A stretch of DNA of 56,857 nt from a bacterium. Its GTDB lineage: Bacteria > Sysuimicrobiota > Sysuimicrobiia > Sysuimicrobiales > Segetimicrobiaceae. The first letter of the stretch is position 1. Every line of letters begins with the position of its first letter. Location of the stretch: positions 1 through 56,857 of the forward strand of contig DATGHU010000033.1 of assembly GCA_035307765.1 (NCBI GenBank), written 5' to 3'. Below the pieces are notes generated by a model. That model had not been told where the DNA came from. It saw only the letters and a list, made by a program, of their open reading frames with translations, and made no database searches. Positions 42,791 to 51,711 of this stretch are shown in pieces. A program made the translations under genes and the position numbers.

Positions 42791-45057
42791 GGTGACGACG
42801 TTCGCCGCAGGGCCGCCACGACGGCTTCGGGCACGATCGGCAACTCCTCGACGCGGGCGCCGCTGGCATCCATGATGGCGTTCGCCACCGCGGCGGCCAC
42901 CGGCACGACGGGAGGCTCCCCCACCCCCTTCGCCCCGTAGGGACCCCGCTCCGACGGAACCTCCACCAGGGTCACCTCGATCGCCGGGACGTCTGCGGCG
43001 CGGGGGAGCGCGTAGTCGAGGAACGTCCCGGTCGCGACCGATCCGTTCTCGTCGTAGATCATCCGCTCGAGCAGGGCCCAGCCGATCCCCTGCGCCACCC
43101 CCCCGTGAATCTGGCCCCGCACCGCCGCTGGGTTGATCGCCCGCCCGACGTCTTGGACCACGGCGTAGTCGACAACCCGCACCCGACCCGAATCCGCGTC
43201 CAGCCGGATGCGGGCCACATGCGCGCCGAACGCCGGCGCCCGCTGGACGATCGCTTCGGAAGCGACGCCGAACAGCGGTGGATGAGCTGCGCCAAAACCA
43301 GAGGTGAGCTTCACGAGCTCGGCCACCGCAACGCTGCGCGTGGGGACGCCGCGGACGCGCACCGCGCCGTCGACGACTTCCAGATCCGCTTCCGCCGCCT
43401 CGAGTTGTGTGGCCGCCAACCCCAGGAGCTGACGACGCGCCTCTTCGGCCGCCTTGACCACGGCCGAGCCCACCGTGTAGGTAATCTTGCTCCCGCCGGA
43501 CATCCCGGCAGCCGGCGCGCTGTCGCTGTCGGCCCCCACCACCCGGACTCGTGACACCGGAAGCCCGAGCATCTCCGCCGCGATTTGCGCGAGCCCGGTG
43601 GCCGTCCCGCTGATGTCGACCGAGCCAACGATGACCTGCGCGGTGCCATCGGGGTTCATCTTCACGCAGGCGCTCGCCGGCTCGAGACCGCCGAGCCACC
43701 CCCCGGCCGCGACCCCCACCCCCCGGCCGCCGCGGTCGCGATTGCGCCAGAGCGGCGTCTCCTGCGCGGCGCGGAGCACCTCGCGGAGCCCGATCCGCGG
43801 CCAGGAGTCACCGTTTGGCATGGGGTCCCCGCCCTGGGAGGCGTTCCGGATCCGGAACTCGATTGGGTCGAGCCCCAGCGAGCGTGCCAAATCGTCCATC
43901 ACCGACTCGAGGGCAAACGCCGCCTGCGGAGCGCCGGGGGCCCGATAGGCGCCGACCGGCGCTTTGTGGGTCAGGACCTCACGCCCCTGGATATCCAGGT
44001 GGGGAGCTTGGTAGTTGCCGCCGAGCATCAACGCAGCGATGTTCAGCGGCGCGCCGGGGAGCGCGCCCGCGTCGAAGAGGAGGCGCGCCTGGATCGCGGT
44101 CACCGAGCCGTCTCGGCGCGCGCCAACCCGAACCTCCAGAGCCGACTGGGGCGCGGGCGTGGCGGTCCGGAACTCGTCGGAACGGGTCAGCACGACGCGT
44201 ACCGGCCGCCGCAGCACCATCGCCATCGCCCCGGCGATAGGTTCCAGGAGCAGGATTTTAGCCCCGAAGCCGCCACCGACCGCCATCGGGACGATGCGCA
44301 CGGCCGATTCCGGGAGCCCGAGCACCTGCGCGACGTTTTCGCGTGAGTAGAATAGCGCCTGGGTGGCCGTCCACACCGTAAGCCGCCTCGCCGCCGAATC
44401 GTAATCCGCGATGGTGGCGTGAGGCTCGAGATAGGCTTGGTGGATCACCGAGGTCCGGAACGACCGCGCAATCACCAGGTCTGCCTCGCGCAGCCCGCGG
44501 TCGATGTCGCCGCGCGCGAATCGAACCCGGCTCGTGACGTTGCTGGGCCTCTGGTCCGCCGGACCCTCGTCGACCTTGAGCGCCGCGTGGAGGCTCGCCT
44601 CGCCGCTCTTTCCCGCCAGATCGGGCTGCACAAGCGGAGATGCGGGGTCGGCCGCAGCGACCGGATCGATCAACACAGGCAGCGCGCCGAATTCCGCAGC
44701 GGCGGCAAGCCGCTCCAACCCGTCCGCCGCCGCCGCCTCGCTCTCCGCGACGATGGCGGCGACGGGCTCGCCGACAAATCGCACCTCTCCCTTCGCGAGC
44801 AGATAGCGTCCGCGCGCGTTGGGTACCGCGTCCCCGAAGGGCAGATCCTGCTCGCAGATCACCGCGACGACCCCGGGCACCGCCAGCGCGGCGGCGACCG
44901 GGAGGCGACGGATTCGAGCGTGCGCGTAGGGGCTCAAAAAAAGACGGGCGTGAAGCAGCCCGCGCATCTCCTCGTCCGCGACAAAATGTGTACGACCGGT
45001 GACTTTCTCCTCCCCATCGACCCGCGGGAGCGACCGTCCGATCGCCGAAAACGCCAT
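42787..45057 (-). CDS. Xanthine dehydrogenase-family molybdopterin-binding subunit
   Basis: A 756-residue large subunit of the xanthine dehydrogenase/aldehyde oxidase/CO dehydrogenase family. Motifs: GRTHFVADEEMRGLLHARL at the N-terminus, GGGFGAK, GAYRAPGAPQA, the QGIGWAL segment and GVGEPP with the catalytic Glu714. These enzymes hydroxylate substrates at a Mo-cytosine-dinucleotide centre and normally pass electrons through a separate [2Fe-2S] subunit and a FAD subunit. Neither gene is adjacent; instead two flavoproteins with one Fe-S motif follow in the operon. ATG 45057 begins MAFSAIGRSLPRVDG, the usual start. Confidence 0.93.
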   Translation of the reverse strand: MAFSAIGRSLPRVDGEEKVTGRTHFVADEEMRGLLHARLFLSPYAHARIRRLPVAAALAVPGVVAVICEQDLPFGDAVPNARGRYLLAKGEVRFVGEPVAAIVAESEAAAADGLERLAAAAEFGALPVLIDPVAAADPASPLVQPDLAGKSGEASLHAALKVDEGPADQRPSNVTSRVRFARGDIDRGLREADLVIARSFRTSVIHQAYLEPHATIADYDSAARRLTVWTATQALFYSRENVAQVLGLPESAVRIVPMAVGGGFGAKILLLEPIAGAMAMVLRRPVRVVLTRSDEFRTATPAPQSALEVRVGARRDGSVTAIQARLLFDAGALPGAPLNIAALMLGGNYQAPHLDIQGREVLTHKAPVGAYRAPGAPQAAFALESVMDDLARSLGLDPIEFRIRNASQGGDPMPNGDSWPRIGLREVLRAAQETPLWRNRDRGGRGVGVAAGGWLGGLEPASACVKMNPDGTAQVIVGSVDISGTATGLAQIAAEMLGLPVSRVRVVGADSDSAPAAGMSGGSKITYTVGSAVVKAAEEARRQLLGLAATQLEAAEADLEVVDGAVRVRGVPTRSVAVAELVKLTSGFGAAHPPLFGVASEAIVQRAPAFGAHVARIRLDADSGRVRVVDYAVVQDVGRAINPAAVRGQIHGGVAQGIGWALLERMIYDENGSVATGTFLDYALPRAADVPAIEVTLVEVPSERGPYGAKGVGEPPVVPVAAAVANAIMDASGARVEELPIVPEAVVAALRRTSSP

Positions 45058-45286
45058 GCGCGATGCCCCTCACCCGTTGTCCCCCAGACACACGATGAAC
45101 TGCGGCGGCACGCTGGGGGCGCTTGACTGTTTCCAGCCCCGCCCGAGGGGCTCCTGCTCGCACGATCTCAAGGGAACCTGCCAACGTTTAGCGAACGCTG
45201 TGGGGAAAACTGGGTAAACACTGGGAGGGAAGTGGGGGGTCACGCCGGTCCACGGTCTCTCCCGAAGGGTCCACCCCGGGGGGTTC

Positions 45287-46258
45287 ATGCCGAGGTTCCA
45301 CCGACAACTTCAATGGTTTGGCCCGGTCCGCTCGTGGGGGCGCCGCGGGTTGAACCGCCGTGGAGCGTTGCTCCTTGGCGTCCTGCTGCTCACCCTGGTC
45401 GCCACGCGAGGGGGGATGCGGGCGCCGACCCCGGCCCCATCCGGCCCATCGGCCAGGGGCACCGGGGCACCCCCCCGGTCAGCCATCCCGCACGGGAGCG
45501 ATCGGTTCCTGATCGTGGGACTGACTCAGGATCTGCACCGAACCGACTCCATCATGGTGGTGCAGTGGGATGCGGCACGCCAACAGGCCCGCATCCTCGG
45601 CGTCCCCCGCGACACCGGCGTCGTCATTCAAGGGATCGGGTACACGAAGCTCGTCCACGCTTACGCGACGGGCGGCATCGGTCGAACCCGCGCCGCCGTC
45701 GTCAAGCTCCTCAACATCCCAATCGCCCATTACTTCGTCTTCAGCATCCCCGCGATGCGCCACCTCGTCGATCTGATCGGCGGGGTCCCGCTCACCGTAG
45801 AAAAGCGCATGTTCTACAATGACCGGGAGCAGCATCTCTTCATTAACCTCCAACCCGGACCCCAGGTGCTGGATGGGCCGCGGGCGGAACAGTACGTCAG
45901 ATTCCGCAACGATCCCGAAGGCGACATCGGGCGCATCCGCCGCCAGCAGCATTTCGTGCGCGCGGCACTTCAGGCGGTCCATCGGCCAACGGTGTGGGTC
46001 CGGCTGCCGCAGATCATTTCGACGGCACGTGCCGACCTCGGAACCGACCTGACGAGCGAGGATCTCCTGGGGTGGGCCCATGAGGTCGACCACCTCGCCA
46101 CGGATGCCGTTTCGGCCCAGACCATCGAGGGCCACCCCGCCACGCAATTCGATGCGATCATGCGGATGCCGCTGAGCTTCTGGATCCCCGATATGGACGA
46201 CTTGCACGCGAAGGTGCGCTGGCTTCTCACCGGCGTTCTGCCGCCGCCCAAGCCGTAG
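45287..46258 (+). CDS. LytR-CpsA-Psr (LCP) family protein
   Basis: A 323-residue membrane-anchored phosphotransferase; one helix (GALLLGVLLLTLVAT, about 26-40), then the extracytoplasmic LCP domain. Conserved residues: RTDSIM (85-90), VPRDT (106-110), and the arginines of RFRNDPEGDIGRIRRQQ. LCP proteins attach teichoic acids or other glycopolymers to peptidoglycan from lipid carriers. ATG 45287 follows a G-rich site. The 229-base gap to the divergent molybdenum gene has no clear promoter. Confidence 0.92.
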   Translation: MPRFHRQLQWFGPVRSWGRRGLNRRGALLLGVLLLTLVATRGGMRAPTPAPSGPSARGTGAPPRSAIPHGSDRFLIVGLTQDLHRTDSIMVVQWDAARQQARILGVPRDTGVVIQGIGYTKLVHAYATGGIGRTRAAVVKLLNIPIAHYFVFSIPAMRHLVDLIGGVPLTVEKRMFYNDREQHLFINLQPGPQVLDGPRAEQYVRFRNDPEGDIGRIRRQQHFVRAALQAVHRPTVWVRLPQIISTARADLGTDLTSEDLLGWAHEVDHLATDAVSAQTIEGHPATQFDAIMRMPLSFWIPDMDDLHAKVRWLLTGVLPPPKP

Positions 46259-46375
46259 CTCCTGGCGGTCGCCCTCGGGTCGCGCGGCGAACGTCGAACC
46301 GCGCAACGCCAACGACGTTGGTACCGTGCCGGCCCGCGCCAATGGGCGTGGGGTTCGGCGGGCACCGGATCGACG

Positions 46376-47113
46376 TCAGTAGAGACCGCCGTTTACGTCC
46401 ACAATCGCCCCGTGCATATGGCGGGCGCCCGGCCCGGCGAGAAACACGACCACGTCGGCGACGTCCTCCGGCTCAGCGATCCGTCCGAGCGGGGTCTTAC
46501 GTGCGATCGCCCCCCGCTGGTCCGGCGTCATGACACGCGAGAGCAACGGGGTTTCAACCGGACCCGGACAGACGCAGTTGACGCGAACCCCCATCCCCGC
46601 CAATTCCACGGTGAGATGCCGGGTCAGGCCGATCACACCGTACTTCGAGCAGGTGTAGTGGGCACCGTTGGTGAGGCTGGCTCGCCGTCCGGCGATCGAT
46701 GACACGAGCACCACCGATCCCCGGCGGCGCAGAATATGGGGCAGCGCTGCCTGTACGCAGAGGAAGGCGCCCTTCAGGTTCACGGAGAGCACCCGGTCCC
46801 AATTCTCCTCCGAGATCGTCAGAAACGGGTCGGGGAACCCGATCGCGGCATTCGCCACCAAGACGTCCACCCCGCCGCATTGCTCGACCGCGGTCCGGAT
46901 CATCGCCTCAACTTGAGCGCGATCTGCCACGTCGGCCGCCACCGGAACGCACCGGCCGCCCTGCGATGCGATCGCGTCGGCCGTCTCCTTTGGAGGCTGC
47001 AGATCCGCGGCGACGATCCGCGCCCCGCTCGCCGCGAATCTCTACGCGGTCGCGCGCCCGATCCCCCCCGCCGCCCCGGTGATCACGATGGTCAGAGGCC
47101 CCGCCTCGCTCAT
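46376..47113 (-). pseudogene. SDR family oxidoreductase interrupted by an in-frame amber codon
   Basis: Read through, this is a 245-codon short-chain dehydrogenase starting at ATG 47113 behind GGAGGAGG. The cofactor motif ITGAAGGIGRATA (residues 11-23) is followed by TAG (codon 24, 47044-47042) and then RFAASGARIVAADL in the same frame. Downstream are NAAIG, SSIAG, the catalytic YTCSKYG and CPGPVETPL, intact to the stop. Homologues usually have Glu (GAG) at this point, so one G-to-T change explains the break. A product from the internal ATG 46942 would lack the nucleotide-binding strand. TAG is a normal stop in this window, so readthrough is unlikely. Confidence 0.8.
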
Positions 47114-47159
47114 CCGCAATCCTCCTCCGGCCGTACGCCGGCAGTGGTGTCTTCTCCTC

Positions 47160-48143
47160 TTAGGGAAATGCTGCCAGCGCGTCGTTGAGCAGCCGGGCAA
47201 ACCCCGGCACGTCAAGCGCCTCGGCCACCCGGACGTTCGGGGGCAGGCCACGGGGAGAGCCGCCGATCGCGGCCGTGGGGTTGAATGCGGGGACGTGCCG
47301 CGCATCGCAGACCGTCATGCCGCGTGTGTATTCCCCTTCGCGCTCCACCACGACGTGCATCGGGACCCACGAGATCAGGGCCGGTTCCAGCAGAATAGCC
47401 ACCGCACAGGGGTCGTGCAGGGGGGCCACAGCCGCTCCGGTCGACCGCCGGACTCCTTCAAGGTAGAAACGGAGCAGCGCCGCGATGGTCTCCCCCGTTC
47501 GCGTCCCGAGAGCGGCGAGGCCTTCGATCATTGGGGCGTCGACCGTGGCCTGGCGGGTGAGGTTCAACCCGCACATCCAGAGCGGGATCCCGCTGCGGAA
47601 CACCGCGTCCGCCGCTTCCGGATCGAACCAGATATTGAACTCGGCGACCGGGGTCACGTTCCCGAGCGTGACGGACCCCCCCATCACACTGATCTCGCGG
47701 ATTCGCTGGATCAGGTCCGGGGCCCGGCGCAGCGCTTCGGCGATATTGGTCAGCGGACCGGTGGCGATCAGGGTCACCCCATCGTGGGCGCGCGCCGTGT
47801 CGATGAGGAACTCCACCGCATGGCGTCCGTCGAGCCGCGCGCGGGGCGGAGGAAACTCGTACCCATCCAATCCACTCTGGCCGTGGATCTCGGGGGCGTG
47901 TCTGGGCTCCCCGGCCAGCGGACGTGCGCACCCACGGGCCACCGGGATGGGGAGCCGGGTAAGATCAACGATGCGCCGCGCGTTGAGCGTCGTTCGCTCA
48001 ACGTCCACGTTCCCGGCAACCGCCGTGACCCCCAGCACATCGAAGTGCCGCGCCGCGAGCAGGATCGCCAGTGCATCGTCGTGACCGGGATCACAATCCA
48101 GGATGACCGACCGTCGTGCTGCAGAGTGGCCAGGCCCTTCCAC
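47160..48143 (-). CDS. Inosine-uridine-type nucleoside hydrolase
   Basis: A 327-residue IUNH-family enzyme that cleaves the N-glycosidic bond of ribonucleosides. The Ca2+-binding motif is DCDPGHDDA (16-24), with VAGNVDVERTTLNA, TGPLTNIAEALR, MGGSVTLGNVTPVAEFN and the HDPCAVA segment holding the second metal ligand. GTG 48143 has GGAGGGGGG ahead of it. It precedes the broken SDR gene by 46 bases and could be co-transcribed. Confidence 0.93.
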   Translation of the reverse strand: MEGPGHSAARRSVILDCDPGHDDALAILLAARHFDVLGVTAVAGNVDVERTTLNARRIVDLTRLPIPVARGCARPLAGEPRHAPEIHGQSGLDGYEFPPPRARLDGRHAVEFLIDTARAHDGVTLIATGPLTNIAEALRRAPDLIQRIREISVMGGSVTLGNVTPVAEFNIWFDPEAADAVFRSGIPLWMCGLNLTRQATVDAPMIEGLAALGTRTGETIAALLRFYLEGVRRSTGAAVAPLHDPCAVAILLEPALISWVPMHVVVEREGEYTRGMTVCDARHVPAFNPTAAIGGSPRGLPPNVRVAEALDVPGFARLLNDALAAFP

Positions 48144-48367
48144 GATCCCCCCCTCCGCGCCCCCGTACTCTCATGGCGTCTTCCGCCCCCGCGCGCCAAC
48201 CCCCTTCGCGACGAAATCCTCGCACGGAATTCCCCCAACCCGCCGGCAATCATTCAGGGGGACGACGGGAGGAAAACCTCCGGTCAGGGAGCGTGTTGAT
48301 CTGGGTAACTATAGTACACAAAGGTGAGTGCGAGGCGCGGAAATGACACATGAAGCAGGAGGTCGCG

Positions 48368-48835
48368 ATGCGACACACCCTAGCGGCAATCACCCTCGTC
48401 CTGGCCATCGCGGTACCCGCGAGCGGGGCGCCGACGGTAGCGCTTCCATATAAACTCGCCGCGGACTCAGTCCCGGCACCCTGGTTCACTTCGGGGATCG
48501 TGGCGGGGCGGTTCGGAGGGGTCCCGGTGATTGGAAGTTTCCGGGGGACCTCATCCCTGGGCGTGTTAACCCTTACCACCCACAAGGCAACCTTCGCCTT
48601 CGGCAGCTACGCGTGCGCCCACGGCGTCTGCTCCTTTACCGGGGTCGTTGCCGGTCTCCGGGTGCGCCGGATCGCGCTCCCCCTCAACCTCCGCGGGGCG
48701 GGGCGCTTGATCGCGGGGGTCCTTCCCACCCGGCGGGCGTGGCTCTCGGCGGTGGCAACCTGGGCAAGGCTGCATCTAACCCGTGAGCAGCGGGACACGA
48801 TCATCGCGGAGGTTGAAAAGGCCACCGGAACGTAG
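48368..48835 (+). CDS. Small exported protein of unknown function
   Basis: A 155-residue protein with a signal peptide (AAITLVLAIAVPASG, cleavage near ASGA). The mature part has short beta-like segments (SGIVAGRFGGVPVIGSF; ATFAFGSYACAHGVCSFTG) and two cysteines that could pair. No family recognised. ATG 48368 sits behind AGGAGG; ATG 48350 is in frame but the ribosome site favours the second. A TATAGT -10-like hexamer lies at 48310-48315. Confidence 0.75.
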   Translation: MRHTLAAITLVLAIAVPASGAPTVALPYKLAADSVPAPWFTSGIVAGRFGGVPVIGSFRGTSSLGVLTLTTHKATFAFGSYACAHGVCSFTGVVAGLRVRRIALPLNLRGAGRLIAGVLPTRRAWLSAVATWARLHLTREQRDTIIAEVEKATGT

Positions 48836-48918
48836 TGGCGGGGGCTACCTCAGACGAGCTGCACCCTCGAAGTGAAATCGCCTGCCTAGATAATTTGTCG
48901 GCAGGCCGCGGGATCGGG

Positions 48919-49116
48919 TTATCCGGGCGTCCCCTGAGAGGGATCGGTCCCGGGCGCACTCACGGGCGATGGGTCTTCGGGAATGGAGCCTGCGGCAGGG
49001 TCTCCTTGGTCTCCGGTAACTTTCCGGGCGTGCTTGCGGGCTAACTTGGCCTCCCGCTTCGCCTTTCGCTTAAGCTCCTTCGTCCGCTTAAGACTGGAAT
49101 AGTTCGGGCGGGCCAT
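48919..49116 (-). CDS. Small basic conserved-type protein (MARPNYSSLKR...)
   Basis: A 65-residue protein: residues 5-33 are a Lys/Arg/Glu helix (KRTKELKRKAKREAKLARK), then a Pro/Asp/Ser tail. This resembles short Lys-rich hypothetical proteins widespread in bacteria, often near cold-shock genes, with possible RNA or ribosome contact; this is a loose comparison. Start ATG 49116 has AAGGGAG upstream and an extended -10 promoter. Confidence 0.7.
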   Translation of the reverse strand: MARPNYSSLKRTKELKRKAKREAKLARKHARKVTGDQGDPAAGSIPEDPSPVSAPGTDPSQGTPG

Positions 49117-49147
49117 TGGGCACGCTCCCTTGACCTCGAGTGGTTTC

Positions 49148-49156
49148 AGTATATCA
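49148..49156 (-). promoter_or_regulatory. Extended -10 promoter of the small basic gene
   Basis: Minus strand TGATATACT: TGn motif followed by TATACT, 32 bases before the start codon. No good -35 is present, as usual for extended -10 promoters. The 253-base gap 49117-49369 holds nothing else recognised. Confidence 0.55.
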
Positions 49157-49369
49157 TGCAACGCCAGTTGGTGCCCGCGACGGCGATCCGATTCGACAGT
49201 CCACGCGCGGAATGTTACACTGCAGTAGTACCCCGCTCTACTTGGTCGTCTCGAGGCAGACCGCCGCCCCATTGACGCCAAACTACGCGCATGTGCAGGA
49301 GATGGCCGATGACGCGCTCCCCAAATCGAACCCGGGCCCGGTCGGTCTTCCGGGGCCGACTCTAGACGC

Positions 49370-50158
49370 ATGCGGACGCGAGGCCCGAACGGGCCGGATC
49401 CCGAATGGCGCGAGCGAACCCTTCGCATTCGTGCCGCTGCCCGCAAAGGCAAAACACCGGCCGAAATCGCCGAGGTGCAGGGACTCCCCATTGCCACGGT
49501 GGGCCGAATGCTCGCCCGGGTCGATCATCCTCGTTTGTCCGATCCCGCAGATCTCCTTCAAACTCACCGGGAGAAACCGGGAATGGCTCCCGCCGACGTC
49601 CAAATGTATTGGCTCGGATTCCTCACGGCGGCGGGCCACATCTGGGGCCAGGGTTCCTCCCTCACCCTCGTCGTCACGTTGGGCGAGGAGTCGCGCGACT
49701 CGATCGAAACCTTGATCGCCGACCTCGCGACCGATCATGTGCGGTACGAGTTTTGCCGCAGCAATATCCTCGGCTGGCAGGTCTACCTGCGAGACGAAGC
49801 ACTGTGCAAGGCCCTGTTTCCATGGGGTGTCCCCTCGGCCCTCCAGGGCGACGACCCCGCGCTACTCGACGACCTTCCCAAGGAGTTAGCCGGCCCATTC
49901 ATCCGCGGCTATGCGGATGGGAGCCGGAAACCGCCGCACTCACCCAACGGCCGGAAGGACGATCGGTGTGTATGGTACGGTAGTCCGGAGATCCTCACGG
50001 GGATCAAATCGATGATCCAGCGGCTCTGGGGCATCTCGGGCGTCGTGTCGAAGAAGCCAGGGGGAGCCGAACTGAGGTTCACGAGCCACGGAGCCTGCCG
50101 CACCCTCCAGGCGCTATTGGACGCGTACCCCTCCCGCGCCCCTGCGGGGGCCCCATAG
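49370..50158 (+). CDS. HTH plus LAGLIDADG-fold protein
   Basis: A 262-residue protein. Residues about 20-50 form a helix-turn-helix of the resolvase/homeodomain type ([20 protein letters not shown]). Two LAGLIDADG-like helices follow: motif 1 [12 protein letters not shown] (80-91) and motif 2 [15 protein letters not shown] (173-187), each leading into a beta-rich half, as in single-chain homing endonucleases. The catalytic acidic residue expected at the end of motif 1 (A-D-G) is replaced by Ala (A-A-G); motif 2 keeps Asp183. The protein may thus be a DNA-binding regulator derived from a nuclease, as WhiA is. No ribosome site stands before ATG 49370. Confidence 0.75.
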   Translation: MRTRGPNGPDPEWRERTLRIRAAARKGKTPAEIAEVQGLPIATVGRMLARVDHPRLSDPADLLQTHREKPGMAPADVQMYWLGFLTAAGHIWGQGSSLTLVVTLGEESRDSIETLIADLATDHVRYEFCRSNILGWQVYLRDEALCKALFPWGVPSALQGDDPALLDDLPKELAGPFIRGYADGSRKPPHSPNGRKDDRCVWYGSPEILTGIKSMIQRLWGISGVVSKKPGGAELRFTSHGACRTLQALLDAYPSRAPAGAP

Positions 50159-50259
50159 GGCCAGGAACCCTTTGCGTTTGCCCCTTTTATATGTCATACT
50201 GTACGGGCATCAGCAGGCTGAAAAGTCGGTTGGTAGCACGGATCATGACGAGGTGCGGC

Positions 50260-50466
50260 ATGGCAGTGGGAACGGTCAAGTGGTTCAATTCGGAGAAAGG
50301 CTATGGATTCATCACCCCAGATTCCGGCACGAAGGATCTGTTTGTGCATTACAGCGCGATCCAGGGCGACGGGTACAAGTCGCTGAACGAGGGCCAAAAG
50401 GTCGAGTACGAAGAGACCGCTGGGCAGAAGGGGCCACAAGCCTCCAACGTCCGGGTGCTCGGGTAG
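50260..50466 (+). CDS. Cold-shock protein (CspA family), second copy
   Basis: A 68-residue OB-fold protein: [13 protein letters not shown]1 KGYGFI, RNP2 LFVHY and the end [14 protein letters not shown] 50260 follows GAGGTG at good spacing; the in-frame ATG at 50191 is too far upstream. Compared with the copy at 40119 it has a longer loop (PDSGTK) after RNP1. A strong hairpin lies 100 bases downstream. Confidence 0.96.
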   Translation: MAVGTVKWFNSEKGYGFITPDSGTKDLFVHYSAIQGDGYKSLNEGQKVEYEETAGQKGPQASNVRVLG

Positions 50467-50567
50467 ATCGAGAGGAACCCGGAGATCGCCCGGGGACGCG
50501 CAACCTACGTTCGCAAGTGCTGACGCTCTAATAGCGCAAACAGCCGACGCAAGGTCTTGGCCGGGAA

Positions 50568-50591
50568 GGGGGTGGGTTCATACCCACCCCC
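50568..50591 (+). terminator. Perfect 10-bp hairpin between csp and the zinc-ribbon gene
   Basis: GGGGGTGGGT and ACCCACCCCC flank the tetraloop TCAT, followed by TCTTCC. Likely terminates the cold-shock transcript. Confidence 0.6.
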
Positions 50592-50645
50592 TCTTCCTCG
50601 TGAGCGGCCGATGACCGGTTGAACAGCGACGAGGGAGGCATCCAA

Positions 50646-50864
50646 ATGCGCCGTGAACCGTGCAAGGGATGTGGTCGGCCCAGGCCACCGCTCGCTATTG
50701 AACAAGGCGATGATTTCTGCTCTACCGAGTGTGCCCGGCGGCACTACGGCACTTCGTTGGCCGAACGGCACAGTGCCATTTCCTGGCGCAGGGACGCGCG
50801 GGGGAGAATTGCGACCGGACCCAGGACCGCACTTTCCGGACGGCCGCGGGGGCGAATGGCGTGA
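50646..50864 (+). CDS. Zinc-ribbon miniprotein
   Basis: A 72-residue protein with a four-cysteine cluster CKGCG (Cys6, Cys9) and CSTECARRH (Cys25, Cys29), suited to bind one zinc ion, followed by an Arg-rich tail. ATG 50646 is preceded by GGGAGG at 6 bases. The CSTECARRHYG part resembles the metal-binding knuckle of many small bacterial zinc-ribbon proteins; function unknown. Confidence 0.65.
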   Translation: MRREPCKGCGRPRPPLAIEQGDDFCSTECARRHYGTSLAERHSAISWRRDARGRIATGPRTALSGRPRGRMA

Positions 50865-50909
50865 CCGATTGGCTCGGGGGCGTTCGACCTCATACCCGCG
50901 AAGACGCGT

Positions 50910-51281
50910 CTACTTGAGCCCCTCGATGCGGTTGGCTTCGATCTCGTTGCCGAAGGTGTAACCGGCCACCCGCTTGACCTTCTCGAACGTACCGGTGACC
51001 TGCACCCTATCCCCGTTCGAGAGCCCCTGATGGTTCCAGGCGAACACCGCCACCGTAGCCGCTCTATCCGCGAGGCGAAACGTGGTGTACGGGTTTCCCG
51101 CTTTAGACATTCGCTCTTGGTAGTCGTTCACGGTCCCCGTCACGGTGACGATTTTCCCATCAAATTGCTCGGGGTCTTGGATAAGCGCGCGGACGCTGAG
51201 GGACGGGTCTGCTCGCGCGACGGTGACGCCGACCAGAAGCAGTAACGCCACGGAAAGCACCCTGTCCTTGAGGTGGTACAT
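50910..51281 (-). CDS. Exported OB-fold protein
   Basis: A 123-residue protein with a signal peptide (VLSVALLLLVGVTVARA). The mature part reads as an OB fold of the tRNA_anti/BOF-like type: DGKIVTVTGTVNDYQER, TTFRLADRAATVAVFAW and GDRVQVTGTFEK. Such exported OB domains bind ligands or nucleic acid; role unknown. ATG 51281 has AGAGGTGAT before it. Confidence 0.78.
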   Translation of the reverse strand: MYHLKDRVLSVALLLLVGVTVARADPSLSVRALIQDPEQFDGKIVTVTGTVNDYQERMSKAGNPYTTFRLADRAATVAVFAWNHQGLSNGDRVQVTGTFEKVKRVAGYTFGNEIEANRIEGLK

Positions 51282-51657
51282 TGGATCACCTCTACCACAC
51301 AGCGGCACGTGTGATGGCACTGGTGTACCCGTGTGACTGCCCTCAACGCCCAAGCTTTAGACGGGCGGATTTCGGGAAGATTGTCGCAAGCAGGACGCGG
51401 TGAACAAACTCCCAGGGGGGACGCGGGACCGCGTTCGATCACCCGCGACATTGGTGGGCCGGGGTCGGGAAGTGAGATCTCGATCGCGGAGCCCCATCTC
51501 CCTCACACGCCGGTGGGGTGTGCCGGGGGAATGACGGATCCCGAAACTTCGCAGGCTTCGCCTCAAGCGGGTTCGGGTCGGCTCAGGGCTCGGCGTGCTT
51601 GTCGAACCCATTCGCGGAACCCGGGGGCGCCGGGGTTCTCCCAACCTGCGCGAAATG
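51282..51657. other. Gap without a recognised gene
   Basis: About 375 bases between the OB-protein start and the terminator of the next gene. Open frames exist on both strands but have no ribosome site, and their composition is Arg/Pro/Ser-rich as in shadow frames. The promoter of the OB-protein gene must lie here, but I could not fix it. Confidence 0.5.
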
Positions 51658-51700
51658 AAAACGCCCCCCGCCACCACTGGGTGACGGGGGACGCCGTTTT
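51658..51700 (-). terminator. Intrinsic terminator of the Pro/Gln-rich secreted protein gene
   Basis: On the minus strand AAAACG and CCCCCG pair with CGGGGG and CGTTTT, the stem ending in TTTTCATTTC, 11 bases after the stop codon. Confidence 0.75.
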
Positions 51701-51711
51701 GGACGGTCGTC

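Noticed and set aside
45058-45286. TGTGGGGAAAAC-like segments considered as DnaA boxes or an origin
   Set aside because: Only loose resemblance to TGTGGATAA, no cluster of boxes and no dnaA or dnaN nearby.
47042-47044. Amber codon in the SDR gene as pyrrolysine or reassigned stop
   Set aside because: Several confident genes here end with TAG (for example the S9 peptidase, DUF4340 protein and second cold-shock gene), and SDR enzymes have no pyrrolysine precedent at this position.
49140-49715. 191-codon plus-strand frame overlapping the HTH-LAGLIDADG gene
   Set aside because: It competes with the frame that encodes both LAGLIDADG motifs and has no ribosome site.
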